NCBI GenBank assembly: GCA_003347645.1
Contig: QDFX01000002.1
Coordinates: forward strand, 1-64,000
Direction: 5' to 3'
DNA length: 64,000 bases
Origin: Rhizobiaceae bacterium CPCC 101076
Lineage (GTDB): Bacteria > Pseudomonadota > Alphaproteobacteria > Rhizobiales > Methylopilaceae
Shown: positions 1 to 8,313 of the stretch, in pieces
Layout: each line of letters starts with the position of its first letter
Numbering within the stretch: the stretch's first letter is position 1
Program-made: the position numbers and the translations under genes
Notes under the pieces: model-generated
Told to the model about the DNA's origin: nothing
Seen by the model: only the letters and a program-made list of their open reading frames with translations
Databases searched by the model: none

Positions 1-327
1 TTCCTCGATTTCGAGCCCGAGCGCGGCGCCGACGGCGCGATGACCGGCTATGCCTTCCCCGACATGCTGGTCGAGCTGGTCGAGCTCCATCGCGTCGGCA
101 AGCGCGACGCGGCGCATGATCTGTTCGACGCGCATCTGCCGCTGATCCGCTACGAGCAGCAGCAGGGGATCGGTCTGGCGGTGCGGAAATATCTGCTGTG
201 GCGGCGCGGCGTGATCACCTCGGACGCGCAGCGCAAGCCCGGCCCGCCGCTCGATGCCGCCGCCCGGGCCGAGGTCGACTACCTGCTGGGCCGGCTCGCC
301 CGGCGCGACCCGCGCGCCGCGATTTAG
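1..327 (+). CDS. Dihydrodipicolinate synthase/N-acetylneuraminate lyase family protein, C-terminal part (partial)
   Basis: The window opens inside this reading frame, so only about the last 108 residues are present. The helical tail (GYAFPDMLVELVELHR, then LIRYEQQQGIGLAVRKYLL) resembles the C-terminal helices of class I aldolases of the DHDPS/NAL family. These enzymes cleave or dehydrate 2-keto-3-deoxy acids, or condense pyruvate. The Schiff-base lysine and the YxxR region lie upstream of the window, so the substrate cannot be deduced. The stop overlaps the stop of the convergent lhgO gene by four bases (TTAG). Its position beside a TctABC transporter and an enolase-superfamily enzyme fits a keto-deoxy-acid aldolase or dehydratase role, but that is inference. 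Confidence 0.72.
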   Translation, partial: FLDFEPERGADGAMTGYAFPDMLVELVELHRVGKRDAAHDLFDAHLPLIRYEQQQGIGLAVRKYLLWRRGVITSDAQRKPGPPLDAAARAEVDYLLGRLARRDPRAAI

Positions 328-1517
328 GCCGTCAGTCTATCGACGATCATCCGTGCGATCGGCATCGCCGAGGTCGCTGCGGGCGAGGGCGCGTTGCAGA
401 CGTGCAGCATGCGCGGCGAGTCCAGGAACAGGAAATCGTGGACGAGCGTGCCGTCGTCGAGGATTGCCTGGGCGCGGATGCCGGCGCCGGGCGTGCCGAG
501 ATCGTCAATGGTCAGGCTCGGGCAGTACTTGCGGCATTCCTCGAGATAGCGGGCGCGCAGGATCGAATTGCGGAATTCGATGGCGCCCGAGCGCAGGTTC
601 TTCCGCGCCATCTTCCAGAACCCGGAGAAGCCGATCATCGACGCGACGTCGCCCAGTCGGATGCTCCCCTTGTCATAGCCCTCGCGGGAGAAGCCAAGAA
701 CCGCATTCGGGCCGACGGTAACGCGGCCGTCGATCATTCTCGTCAGATGGATGCCGAGGAAGGGGAGGTTGGGATCGGGGATTGGATAGATGAGGTGGCG
801 GACGACGTTCGATTTGCTTTCCGGCAGCGTGTAGTACTCGCCGCGAAACGGCACGATCTGATGCGTGGCTTTCAATCCGGCGAGGCGGGCGATGCGATCG
901 GACTGAAGCCCGGCGCAGGCGACCAGACGCCCTGACCTGATAGTGTCGTCGCTATCGGTTCGGACGGTGACGCCGGTCGCGTCTTCCGCGATCGCCGTCA
1001 CGCGGGTGCCGAGCGTGAGCGTTGCGCCCATGTCCTTCAGGCGTTCGGCCATTGCGTGGCAGATGCGCTGGTAGTTGACGATCCCGGTAGCGGGAACGAG
1101 CACGGCACCGAGACCGGCGATGTTCGGCTCGATCTCGCGCAGGCGTTTGGCCGAGATGGGCTCGAAGACGATCTCGTTTTGCCGCGCGCGCTCTTCCAGC
1201 GCCGTCATCCGTTCCAATTCGAGGGGACTGGTCGCTACGAGCAGCTTGCCGCAGGTTTCGAACGGGATCTGATTATCCCGGCAGAACTCCTTGGTCGCGA
1301 TCGCGCCCTCCCGGCACAATCGGGCCTTGAGCGAGCCGGGCTGATAATAGATCCCGGCATGGATGACTCCGCTGTTGTGCCCGGTCTGGTGCTGGCCGAA
1401 ATCGCGCTCCTTCTCGATCAGGACAAGACGCGCCCGCGGGTCGCGGGAGAGGATTTCTAGCGCGGTGGCGAGACCGACGATGCCGCCGCCGACGATGCAA
1501 TAGTCATAGGTCGTCAT
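324..1517 (-). CDS. lhgO: L-2-hydroxyglutarate oxidase (FAD-dependent)
   Basis: This 397-residue protein belongs to the DAO/LhgO family, which oxidises L-2-hydroxyglutarate to 2-oxoglutarate and passes electrons to the membrane quinone pool. The N-terminus carries the Rossmann dinucleotide motif GGGIVG (residues 10-15) with the ribose-binding Glu at 35, followed by the LhgO-like HQTGHNSGVIHAGIYY stretch near residues 43-58. The C-terminus has the usual FAD-contacting segment ending near NAPSPAATSA. Length is normal for the family. The ATG overlaps the tctA stop (ATGA), so it is probably the last gene of the minus-strand operon. Substrate assignment rests on family resemblance; a related L-2-hydroxyacid is possible. 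Confidence 0.85.
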   Translation of the reverse strand: MTTYDYCIVGGGIVGLATALEILSRDPRARLVLIEKERDFGQHQTGHNSGVIHAGIYYQPGSLKARLCREGAIATKEFCRDNQIPFETCGKLLVATSPLELERMTALEERARQNEIVFEPISAKRLREIEPNIAGLGAVLVPATGIVNYQRICHAMAERLKDMGATLTLGTRVTAIAEDATGVTVRTDSDDTIRSGRLVACAGLQSDRIARLAGLKATHQIVPFRGEYYTLPESKSNVVRHLIYPIPDPNLPFLGIHLTRMIDGRVTVGPNAVLGFSREGYDKGSIRLGDVASMIGFSGFWKMARKNLRSGAIEFRNSILRARYLEECRKYCPSLTIDDLGTPGAGIRAQAILDDGTLVHDFLFLDSPRMLHVCNAPSPAATSAMPIARMIVDRLTA

Positions 1518-3055
1518 GCGGTCCTTTCGCTGTCTGCTGGCATGGCTTCCGCCTCGGCCTCGTCGGCCGGGATCTTGCGCAATTTCAAGACGCGCATGAT
1601 CTGCGGAAGCACGATGACGAAGGCGGTCGCGATGAAGAGCGTCAGCGAGATCGGATGCTGAACAAAGACGCTGAGATCGCCCTCCGACTGGATCATCGTG
1701 CGACGGATATTGCGCTCTAGCATCGGGCCAAGCACCAGGCCGAGAACCAGCGGTACCGGCGGATAATCCAGCTCCATCAGAACGAGGCCGATGCCGCCCG
1801 CGATGATCGCAATGACGATGTTCGCCATCGAGAATTCGATCGCATAAACGCCGAACATCACGACGGCTATGATCACGGGATAGAGCAGCGCCGTCGAGAT
1901 GAAGAGGATACTGGCGAGCAGCGGGGTCAACAGCAACGTCAGGAAGACCAGCGCGAGATTGCCGACCCAGAAACTGCCGAATAATGTCCAGATGAACTCG
2001 GAGTTGTTGACGAACAGCAGTGGGCCGGGCTGGAGGCCGATCATCAGGAGGCCGCCCATCATCACCGCCGTCGTCGCCGAGCCGGGAATGCCGAGCGTAA
2101 AGAGCGGAATCATATTGCCGTAGGACGCGGAATTGTTCGCCGCCTCCGGTGCAGCGACGCCCTCAACGATGCCTGTGCCGAACTTCTCCGGCCGACGCGA
2201 GAAGCGCTTGGCGGTGGCATATGACAGCATGGTCGCGGCTGTGGCGCCAACGCCCGGCAGCACACCGACGACGAAGCCGATAATCGAGCCGCTCAGGAGT
2301 TCCCAGCGCGAGGCAACCGCATCCCTGAAGCGTGGCAGGAGCGAGCGAAGACTGAAGCTGGCGGCGTCGCGATCTATCTTGTCGCTGACGCTGGTGAACA
2401 TGGCGGTGAGGCCGAACAGGCCGACCGCGACGACCGAGAAATCGAGGCCATCGAACAGATCCATCTGGCCGAATGTGTAGCGGGCAGGGCCCGCGATGGG
2501 ATCGAGGCCGATCATGCCGACCCACATGCCGAGCACGAGCGCGGCGAAGCCCTTGATCGAATTGCGGCCGCCGAGAACGCTGACCAGCGACAGCGAAAAT
2601 GCCATCATCGCGGTCATTTCGGTCGGGCCGAAGGCGAGGGCCCATCTCGATATCGGAACCGACAGCGCGACCATTCCGGCAAGGCCGAACAGGCCGCCGA
2701 TAAAGGATGCGAACACGCTCATCCCGAGCGCGCGGCCGGCCTCCCCCTTTAGTGCCATCGGATAGCCGTCGAGCACGGTCATGACCGATGGCGCGTCGCC
2801 GGGAATGCCGAGCAGGATCGAGGTGATCGCGCCGCCAAACATCGCGCCGTAGTAGATGCCGGCGATGCAGGCGATGGCCGCGGTACCGCCGAACGTCACG
2901 GCGATAGGCAGCATGATCGCGACGCCTGCGGATGGCCCAAGGCCGGGCAGGGCACCGATCAGAAGCCCTAGAATGGCTCCGAGCATGGTCGAAGCCAGGA
3001 TGCTCGGCTGCATCGCCTGGCCGATGCCGTCGATGAGAAGACCCATGATTTCCAT
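1514..3055 (-). CDS. tctA: Tripartite tricarboxylate transporter, large permease subunit TctA
   Basis: This is a 513-residue multi-spanning membrane protein, the normal TctA length. It shows the duplicated family motif: GALPGLGPSAG at residues 34-44 and GVLPGVGATAATML near residues 260-275. TctA forms the ion-coupled channel that moves carboxylate substrates delivered by the periplasmic TctC protein, working with TctB. The start is preceded by a GGGAGAG ribosome-binding site. It follows tctB closely and overlaps lhgO downstream by four bases, so the three are very likely one transcript. A second in-frame ATG three codons in is possible. Confidence 0.93.
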   Translation of the reverse strand: MEIMGLLIDGIGQAMQPSILASTMLGAILGLLIGALPGLGPSAGVAIMLPIAVTFGGTAAIACIAGIYYGAMFGGAITSILLGIPGDAPSVMTVLDGYPMALKGEAGRALGMSVFASFIGGLFGLAGMVALSVPISRWALAFGPTEMTAMMAFSLSLVSVLGGRNSIKGFAALVLGMWVGMIGLDPIAGPARYTFGQMDLFDGLDFSVVAVGLFGLTAMFTSVSDKIDRDAASFSLRSLLPRFRDAVASRWELLSGSIIGFVVGVLPGVGATAATMLSYATAKRFSRRPEKFGTGIVEGVAAPEAANNSASYGNMIPLFTLGIPGSATTAVMMGGLLMIGLQPGPLLFVNNSEFIWTLFGSFWVGNLALVFLTLLLTPLLASILFISTALLYPVIIAVVMFGVYAIEFSMANIVIAIIAGGIGLVLMELDYPPVPLVLGLVLGPMLERNIRRTMIQSEGDLSVFVQHPISLTLFIATAFVIVLPQIMRVLKLRKIPADEAEAEAMPADSERTA

Positions 3056-3091
3056 CGCGCTCTCCCTGTTGTTGTTATTCAGCGATGGCGG

Positions 3092-3559
3092 TCAGAGACC
3101 GAAAATACCGCGTGGCACCGGAACGCGAAGGAGCGTGCCGAACACGACGAGGCAGGCGAGGGAAAAGAAGATCGAGGTGATGCCGAGGCGCACGAGATAA
3201 GCGCGCTCCAGTGAGGGTCGGATGATCAGGCCGATAGCCAGCATCAGCAGCATGGTCGCGATGGTCATGCCCGCAAACGGGGTAATGACCACGAAGACGA
3301 GCATCGCCGCGGTGATGGCGATGAACTTGACCACGTCCCTGCGCGCCATTCGGGACTTCAGATCTTCCAGCCCGGCCAGGCTGCGGACAAGATTGATCGC
3401 ACTGAGGACGATGAGGACACCGCCTGCAAGCGCCGGAAAATAGCCCGCGCCCGGTGTCGTGCCTTGCATGAATCCGAAGCCCAGCCCCGTCCATACGAGG
3501 TAGGCACCGAACAGCAGAAGGAACAGCGCAACGAATTGGTCCAGACGATGAATGGTCAT
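3092..3559 (-). CDS. tctB: Tripartite tricarboxylate transporter, small membrane subunit TctB
   Basis: This 155-residue protein has about four hydrophobic segments: residues about 10-28, 37-57, 78-110 (two close spans) and 125-148. That is the size and layout of TctB/DUF1468 proteins. It is poorly conserved in sequence, so the call leans on its place between tctC and tctA. TctB pairs with TctA in the inner membrane. A strong hairpin (3589-3617) lies between the tctC stop and this start. Confidence 0.85.
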   Translation of the reverse strand: MTIHRLDQFVALFLLLFGAYLVWTGLGFGFMQGTTPGAGYFPALAGGVLIVLSAINLVRSLAGLEDLKSRMARRDVVKFIAITAAMLVFVVITPFAGMTIATMLLMLAIGLIIRPSLERAYLVRLGITSIFFSLACLVVFGTLLRVPVPRGIFGL

Positions 3560-3588
3560 GATCGAATCCCGCCGGTTCCGGAAAGGAG

Positions 3589-3617
3589 GTGCCCGGGCAT
3601 CAGCGACGCCCGGGCAC
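3589..3617 (-). terminator. Hairpin between tctC and tctB (attenuator or mRNA-stabilising stem)
   Basis: There is a perfect 10-bp inverted repeat: the plus-strand arm GTGCCCGGGC (3589-3598) pairs with GCCCGGGCAC (3608-3617) across a 9-base loop. It starts nine bases past the tctC stop in the transcribed direction and is followed only by CTCCTTTCC, not a long U run. A full stop of transcription is therefore unlikely. Hairpins in this position commonly make binding-protein mRNA more abundant or stable than the permease mRNA downstream; that role is inferred here. Confidence 0.6.
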
Positions 3618-3625
3618 GCGCGTCG

Positions 3626-4606
3626 TCATTTGATGACGCCGAGTTCCTTCATCAGGCGCTCATAACGGCCGCTGGTATCAGCGATCGCGGTGGCGAATTC
3701 GGCGCTGTTCATAAAGTTCGGAACGTCGTGAAAGCGGTCGATGTACTGCGTCCGCCATTGCGGGCTTTCGGCGACCTTCTTCAGCACGCCTTCCCAACAG
3801 GCTACGACCTCGGGTTTCACGTCCTTCGGCATGACGAGGCCGCGAATCTGGGTATGGACGATGTTATGGCCGAGCTCCGAGAAGGTCGGCACGTCGGGGA
3901 AGGCGTCGGCCCGTTTGGCGGAGCTGACGGCGAGCGGACGCAGCGTGCCGGCCTTGATCTGGGGCAGGGCCTCGCTTGGATTGAAATAGGCCACGTTCAC
4001 ATGGCCGCCGAGGATGGCGGCCATGACCTCTCCCTCGCCATCGAACGGCACCGCGTCGATTTTCACACCGAGGCCGTTGGACGTCATCTTGGCCAGCAAC
4101 GCCGCATCGGAGACGACACCAACGGTGCCGGTCGTCAGTCGCTTGGCCTTCTTGAGGTCGTCGAGCGTCTTGTATTCCGATGAGGCTGGAACGACGAGAA
4201 CGTAGGGCGACTGGGCGATCGCCCCCAGCGGGGTAAAGTCGCGATAGCTCACCGGCGAGCCACCTTGCAACGGTGTCGTGAAGAAGCTCACGCTCACGGT
4301 CGCAATCACATACGGATTGCCCTTCTCCTTGCCGACGCTGCTGTATCCAACCGCGCCGCTGCCGCCCGGCCGGTTCTCCGGCAGGATTTGAACCGGCAGC
4401 AGTTTCAGCTCGCCAATGACATTGGCGATCGTGCGGGCCAGCGTGTCGCTGCCGCCGCCTACACCGAACGGAATGATCATGGAGATGTCGCGCTCGGGGT
4501 AGTCGGCGAGCGCCGGGGTGGTTGCCATCAGCGAGGCGGCGCAGAGTGCGCTGACAGCGGTGATGCGACCTCGGCTCCAGAGAGCCGAAAGCGTGGAATG
4601 CGTCAT
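3626..4606 (-). CDS. tctC: Tripartite tricarboxylate transporter substrate-binding protein TctC
   Basis: This 326-residue periplasmic protein has an N-terminal signal peptide that probably ends at ALA-D (residues 32-35). The mature start DYPERDISMIIPFGVGGGSD is typical of the Bug/TctC family: the first strand, then the glycine-rich loop that grips a carboxylate. Two alpha/beta lobes follow, of normal family length. A GGGAGGA ribosome-binding site precedes the ATG. It presents a carboxylate ligand to TctBA. The neighbouring enolase-superfamily enzyme and dehydrogenase suggest a sugar acid or hydroxy-dicarboxylate ligand rather than citrate, but the sequence alone does not settle this. Confidence 0.92.
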   Translation of the reverse strand: MTHSTLSALWSRGRITAVSALCAASLMATTPALADYPERDISMIIPFGVGGGSDTLARTIANVIGELKLLPVQILPENRPGGSGAVGYSSVGKEKGNPYVIATVSVSFFTTPLQGGSPVSYRDFTPLGAIAQSPYVLVVPASSEYKTLDDLKKAKRLTTGTVGVVSDAALLAKMTSNGLGVKIDAVPFDGEGEVMAAILGGHVNVAYFNPSEALPQIKAGTLRPLAVSSAKRADAFPDVPTFSELGHNIVHTQIRGLVMPKDVKPEVVACWEGVLKKVAESPQWRTQYIDRFHDVPNFMNSAEFATAIADTSGRYERLMKELGVIK

Positions 4607-4723
4607 CAGTGTCCTCCCGATATTATTGTTTGTGATGGCCTGACTGTCGGGGCGCTCCCGCGACCCTTTTTTCGTTCTCCTGTCACATCCGCACTTGTGC
4701 CCGGTTCGTTGCGGGCGGTTTCA

Positions 4724-5893
4724 TCAAGCTAGGGAAGGAATTGCCTCGCGCAGCAGGTAGCCGTGGGCATCGCGGTTTTTCAGTCGGCTTGCCTCTGGGT
4801 CCTTGACCCGGCCGTCCCTGAGGGCATCGTAGTTCGGCGTGAAGCCGAGGCCTGGCCGATCGGGAATGCGCATCTTGCCGTTGATCGGATCGGGGGTGCC
4901 GTCGAAGAAGTGCTTCCCGGTCATCCACATGCCGTAATGAAACTCGACCGGGCCACCATTCATGACGCCCGCCAGGATATGCATGTTGAAGATCGGCCAG
5001 CCACCGCCGTTGGCCATCGGCAGGTTGAAGGCCTGCGCCATGTGCGCGACCTTCAGCGCTTCGGTATAGCCGCCGTTGTAGAGGACGTTCGGCTGGAGCA
5101 CGTCGACCGCATGGTGGGTGACGAGCTCACGGTAACGCCAGCGATGGCCTTCCATCTGGCCGGCTGCGATCGGCACCTGGACGCGACTGCGAAGATCGGC
5201 GAGCGCACGGGCGTCGTTCTGCTGGATCGGCTCCTCGAACCATTTCAGATTGCAGTCCTCGACGCCCTTGGCGAGCATGAAGGCGTCATGCGGATCGAAC
5301 CAGCAATTGGCGTCGATCATCAGGTCGACGTCGGGGCCGATGGCGTCGCGGGCCGCGCGGACACGGCGGACATCATCCTTCCAGGTTCGTGTCGGTTCGC
5401 CGCCGACAACCATCTTCAGCATGGTGTGGCCGTCGGCCAGGAATTTCTTGGCGTAGTCGGCGATCTGCTGTTCGTCGAAGAACGGATAGCCGAACGTCGC
5501 GTAGGTGTAGGCCTCGTTGCTGAAACCGCCGAGAAGTTCGGCGATGGACTGGTTCTCGGCTTTGCCGCGCAGGTCCCAGCAGGCGATGTCGATCGCCGAC
5601 AGCGCGTTGGAGATCACGCCCGTATAGGCGCGGTTGTTGAGCTGCTTCCAGACGGCATGGTGGATCGCCTCGGTGTGCCGGACATCCTTGCCTTTGATCA
5701 GCGGAAAGATGTGCTGCTCGATGCAAGGCATCACTGCCCAAGGCAGAAACGAGCCAGTGCAGCCCATTCCCTTCCGGCCGTCCTCCGTCTCGATCTCCAC
5801 GAAGACGAACATGCGCGTTTCGATGGAGGCACCGATGCCCGGCAGATCAATCTCGTGCCTGTGCAGACTTGCCTTGATGTTTGCGATTTTCAC
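4724..5893 (-). CDS. Mandelate racemase/muconate lactonizing enzyme family protein (enolase superfamily)
   Basis: This 389-residue protein has the enolase-superfamily layout: an N-terminal capping domain (residues 1-125) and a TIM barrel. Visible barrel-end motifs are the second-strand lysine in MLKMVVGG, the first metal ligand in MIDANCWF, the second in WFEEPI, then AAGQMEGHRW, VLQPNVLYNGG and ANGGGWPIFNMH. Characterised relatives dehydrate or racemise sugar acids. The third metal-ligand position, usually Glu after Gly, reads Gln here, and the strand-6 position usually Asp reads Asn. This is therefore not a textbook member. It lies between the GntR regulator and tctC in the same direction. 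Confidence 0.85.
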   Translation of the reverse strand: MKIANIKASLHRHEIDLPGIGASIETRMFVFVEIETEDGRKGMGCTGSFLPWAVMPCIEQHIFPLIKGKDVRHTEAIHHAVWKQLNNRAYTGVISNALSAIDIACWDLRGKAENQSIAELLGGFSNEAYTYATFGYPFFDEQQIADYAKKFLADGHTMLKMVVGGEPTRTWKDDVRRVRAARDAIGPDVDLMIDANCWFDPHDAFMLAKGVEDCNLKWFEEPIQQNDARALADLRSRVQVPIAAGQMEGHRWRYRELVTHHAVDVLQPNVLYNGGYTEALKVAHMAQAFNLPMANGGGWPIFNMHILAGVMNGGPVEFHYGMWMTGKHFFDGTPDPINGKMRIPDRPGLGFTPNYDALRDGRVKDPEASRLKNRDAHGYLLREAIPSLA

Positions 5894-5923
5894 CGTCTTC
5901 TTCCTCCCTGTCGTTTTGATTTT

Positions 5924-6640
5924 TTATGCGCGGGCGGCTTTCGGAGACCTCGCTCCCAGCGAAGCCAGCCAGCGTTCCTTTCCGTGAATGACATGTCTCT
6001 CGCCGAGCGCGCGCGCCTTGTCGTGATCGCGCTCGCGGATGGCATCGACAATCGCGCGGTGCTCGCTGTTGGTCTGGCCAGGAGAGAAGAGCGAACGGCG
6101 CAACGAATGCGTCTCGCGGATGAGATCGTCGTAGATCCGGTGCGCGCAGCTGTGGTCGGCGATGCGGCCGATCAGGTCGTGGAATTCGAGATTGATGCGA
6201 TAATAGCGAGGGACCTGATTGGCCGCGATCGCATCGTCCATGCCACGGACGAGAGCGTCGAGCTGGGCAACCTGCTTGTTGCTTCTACGGTCAGCGGCGC
6301 GGCCACAGACGAGTCCTGTGAGTAGCGCGCGGACGTCGTAGTTCTCGCTGATTTCAATCTCTGACATCTCGCGTACGAACACGCCGCGCGCCGGAATCGA
6401 GGTCAGAAGTCCGGCTTTCACTAGCGCGCGCGTCGCCTCGCGCACGGGGCCTCGGCTGACGGCGAACTGCTCCGCCAGGCTGACTTCGTTCAGACGGCTA
6501 CCGGGCTCGAGATCGCCGGACAGGATCATTTTCTCGATCTCCTGATAGACGCGGGTCGTCAGTCCCGCGGTCCGTTCGATGCGTCGTGTGTGCATGGGCC
6601 TCGTCTGCAATTCGGTCGACATCAGATCGTCATCTGTCAT
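5924..6640 (-). CDS. GntR family transcriptional regulator, FadR/FCD subfamily
   Basis: From the ATG at 6640 the protein is 238 residues. The N-terminal winged helix (VYQEIEKMILSGDLEPGSRL, then LAEQFAVSRGPVREATRAL) is typical of GntR. The helical C-terminal FCD domain, with the metal-binding Asp/His pattern seen in NLEFHDLIGRIADHSCAHRI, binds a carboxylate effector in relatives. It sits in the middle of the catabolic operon and most likely controls it, often as a repressor released by a pathway metabolite. Alternative starts are TTG 6655 and ATG 6622. A TTGACA at about 6650-6655 could serve an internal promoter. Confidence 0.88.
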   Translation of the reverse strand: MTDDDLMSTELQTRPMHTRRIERTAGLTTRVYQEIEKMILSGDLEPGSRLNEVSLAEQFAVSRGPVREATRALVKAGLLTSIPARGVFVREMSEIEISENYDVRALLTGLVCGRAADRRSNKQVAQLDALVRGMDDAIAANQVPRYYRINLEFHDLIGRIADHSCAHRIYDDLIRETHSLRRSLFSPGQTNSEHRAIVDAIRERDHDKARALGERHVIHGKERWLASLGARSPKAARA

Positions 6641-6661
6641 GCAGTAAACTGTCAACAGCTT

Positions 6662-7795
6662 TTATGAAATCGACGGGTTTACAGATAGATAGATGGGTCT
6701 CAATTGCTCCGTGTTATTTGTTGAAGGATGCTGAAAGAACCATTCGGCTCCGTTTTCGCGCGCGATCTCATGGAGACGCCGCAGCAGGCCAGGGCCAATC
6801 GGAATGCCTGTCTTCTCGCGCTCCGCCATGACCGCGCGCTCGGGATCGCCGGCAACCAGAACAGGCTTTGCCAGATCGACCGGAGGTGTCGCGCGAAGGT
6901 CGTCACAGAGTTGCTTCACGTCGGCGCGGAAGTCGGCGACATCTCGGAATTGGCCGGGATCGAAGGCCATGAAGAAATGGCCGACATCGAGCCCCTTGGG
7001 CTGTTTCGAATGCATCGGGTCGGTGATCAGGGTCGAGCCCGACAGGCACGACGACAGGATGTTGACCATGACTGCGAGGCCATAGCCTTTGTGGCTCGCG
7101 CCTTCGGGCGTGCCGCCGAGCGGCGATAGGAACCCGCCCTGCATGACCTCGGATGGATCGAGCGTTGGTTTGCCGGCTTTGTCGAAACCCCATCCTGGCG
7201 GCATCTGCTGCCGCTCGACGACTTTGTTACGGACCTTTCCGGAGGCGACGGTTGTAGTCGCCATATCGAGAAGGAACGGCTTGCCTTCGTCTCCAGGCGC
7301 GGCGAAGGACCAGGGATCCGTGCCGAAGCGAGCGGCTGCGCCGCCCGTTGGCGGAACGCGAATGCCGAACACACTCGTGGTCGCGATACCGATAAGATCG
7401 GCCTCGGCCGCCATGCTTGTGAAACAGCCAAGCGCGCCGAAATGGCCGGAATTTCGTACCGAAACCATGCCGACGCCGGAGGCTTTTGCCTTCTCGACCG
7501 CAAGCGCCATCGCGAAGGATGCCGGCACATGGCCGAGCCCGCCATCGCCATCAACCAAGGCACTCACGGGCGTCTGTCGGACGATCTTCGGGACGGCCTG
7601 CATGTTGATCGGCCGTGTCTGGCGACGTTCGTTATATTCGACAAGCATCGCGATGCCGTGGCTCTCGACGCCGCGAAGATCGGCCCAGCCAAGCACTTTG
7701 GCGGTTTGCTCCGCGTTCGCGGGTGTCATGCCCCACGATCTGAGGATCGCGGCGGCCTGCCGAATGTGAGTTTCGAAGTCGTGATTGATTGCCAT
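6662..7795 (-). CDS. Ldh family oxidoreductase (malate/L-lactate/sulfolactate dehydrogenase type)
   Basis: This is a 377-residue NAD(P)-dependent 2-hydroxyacid dehydrogenase of the malate/L-sulfolactate (Ldh_2) fold, unrelated to classical LDH. Characteristic stretches are LGWADLRGVESHGIAML, VSVRNSGHFGALG with the catalytic-region His, and GGTPEGASHKGYGLA. The ATG at 7795 has GAGG seven bases upstream and gives the expected MAINHDFETHIRQAA start; an ATG six codons upstream is less likely. The last 20 or so residues after NGAEWFFQ look like a non-conserved extension that runs up to the gntR start. It is the first gene of the minus-strand cluster and probably interconverts a 2-hydroxy and a 2-keto acid of the pathway. 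Confidence 0.86.
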   Translation of the reverse strand: MAINHDFETHIRQAAAILRSWGMTPANAEQTAKVLGWADLRGVESHGIAMLVEYNERRQTRPINMQAVPKIVRQTPVSALVDGDGGLGHVPASFAMALAVEKAKASGVGMVSVRNSGHFGALGCFTSMAAEADLIGIATTSVFGIRVPPTGGAAARFGTDPWSFAAPGDEGKPFLLDMATTTVASGKVRNKVVERQQMPPGWGFDKAGKPTLDPSEVMQGGFLSPLGGTPEGASHKGYGLAVMVNILSSCLSGSTLITDPMHSKQPKGLDVGHFFMAFDPGQFRDVADFRADVKQLCDDLRATPPVDLAKPVLVAGDPERAVMAEREKTGIPIGPGLLRRLHEIARENGAEWFFQHPSTNNTEQLRPIYLSVNPSIS

Positions 7796-8017
7796 GGAGA
7801 CCCTCAACATCAAACCGAAACCGACGGTTGCTAGTCGAGGATAGAAAGGGAATTGGCGAAGAAAACTATGCGCTCGGTTGCTTCAAACAGAACCAAAAGT
7901 ATCTTGCGAGCAGGTGCGAGGCGCTTACCGCCGCGAATTTAACGGGAGATCAAACAGGCCTCGCTTGGATGCTAAATCTTGGGAGCGCTGGGAGAACCCG
8001 GGCTTGGTGCATCACAG

Positions 8018-8107
<90 letters not shown>

Positions 8108-8185
8108 TTATCGCCCTTCCACCACGAGCGGCGCCGAAGGGCAAGGGGTTAAGGATCATGGCGCTTGTCCAATTCTGCCGCAGTT

Positions 8186-8246
8186 TTGACACTTTGCGCG
8201 GGCTTCCATGTTAATACGTGTTACGATTTGCTTAACGCGCGTTAAG
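8186..8246 (+). promoter_or_regulatory. Probable sigma-70 promoter and 16-bp palindrome ahead of rlpA
   Basis: TTGACA at 8186-8191 is followed after 17-18 bases by TGTTAA/GTTAAT (8209-8215), a plausible -35/-10 pair for the downstream lipoprotein gene. A perfect 16-bp palindrome, CTTAACGCGCGTTAAG, lies at 8231-8246, just past the expected start point. It could be an operator or a leader hairpin. Confidence 0.5.
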
Positions 8247-8313
8247 GGTTGGAGCGGCACGGGGTCGACGGAACTTGTTTCGTCGAGGCCGCCCAAGAGG
8301 GAACAGAAACCGT

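Noticed and set aside
4763-6325. A 520-codon plus-strand frame opposite the enolase-superfamily and GntR genes
   Set aside because: Same antisense effect; both minus-strand genes have clear domains.
7796-8017. Search for a small RNA or gene between the Ldh-family gene and tRNA-Ser
   Set aside because: No ORF with a ribosome-binding site and no strong terminator hairpin were seen.
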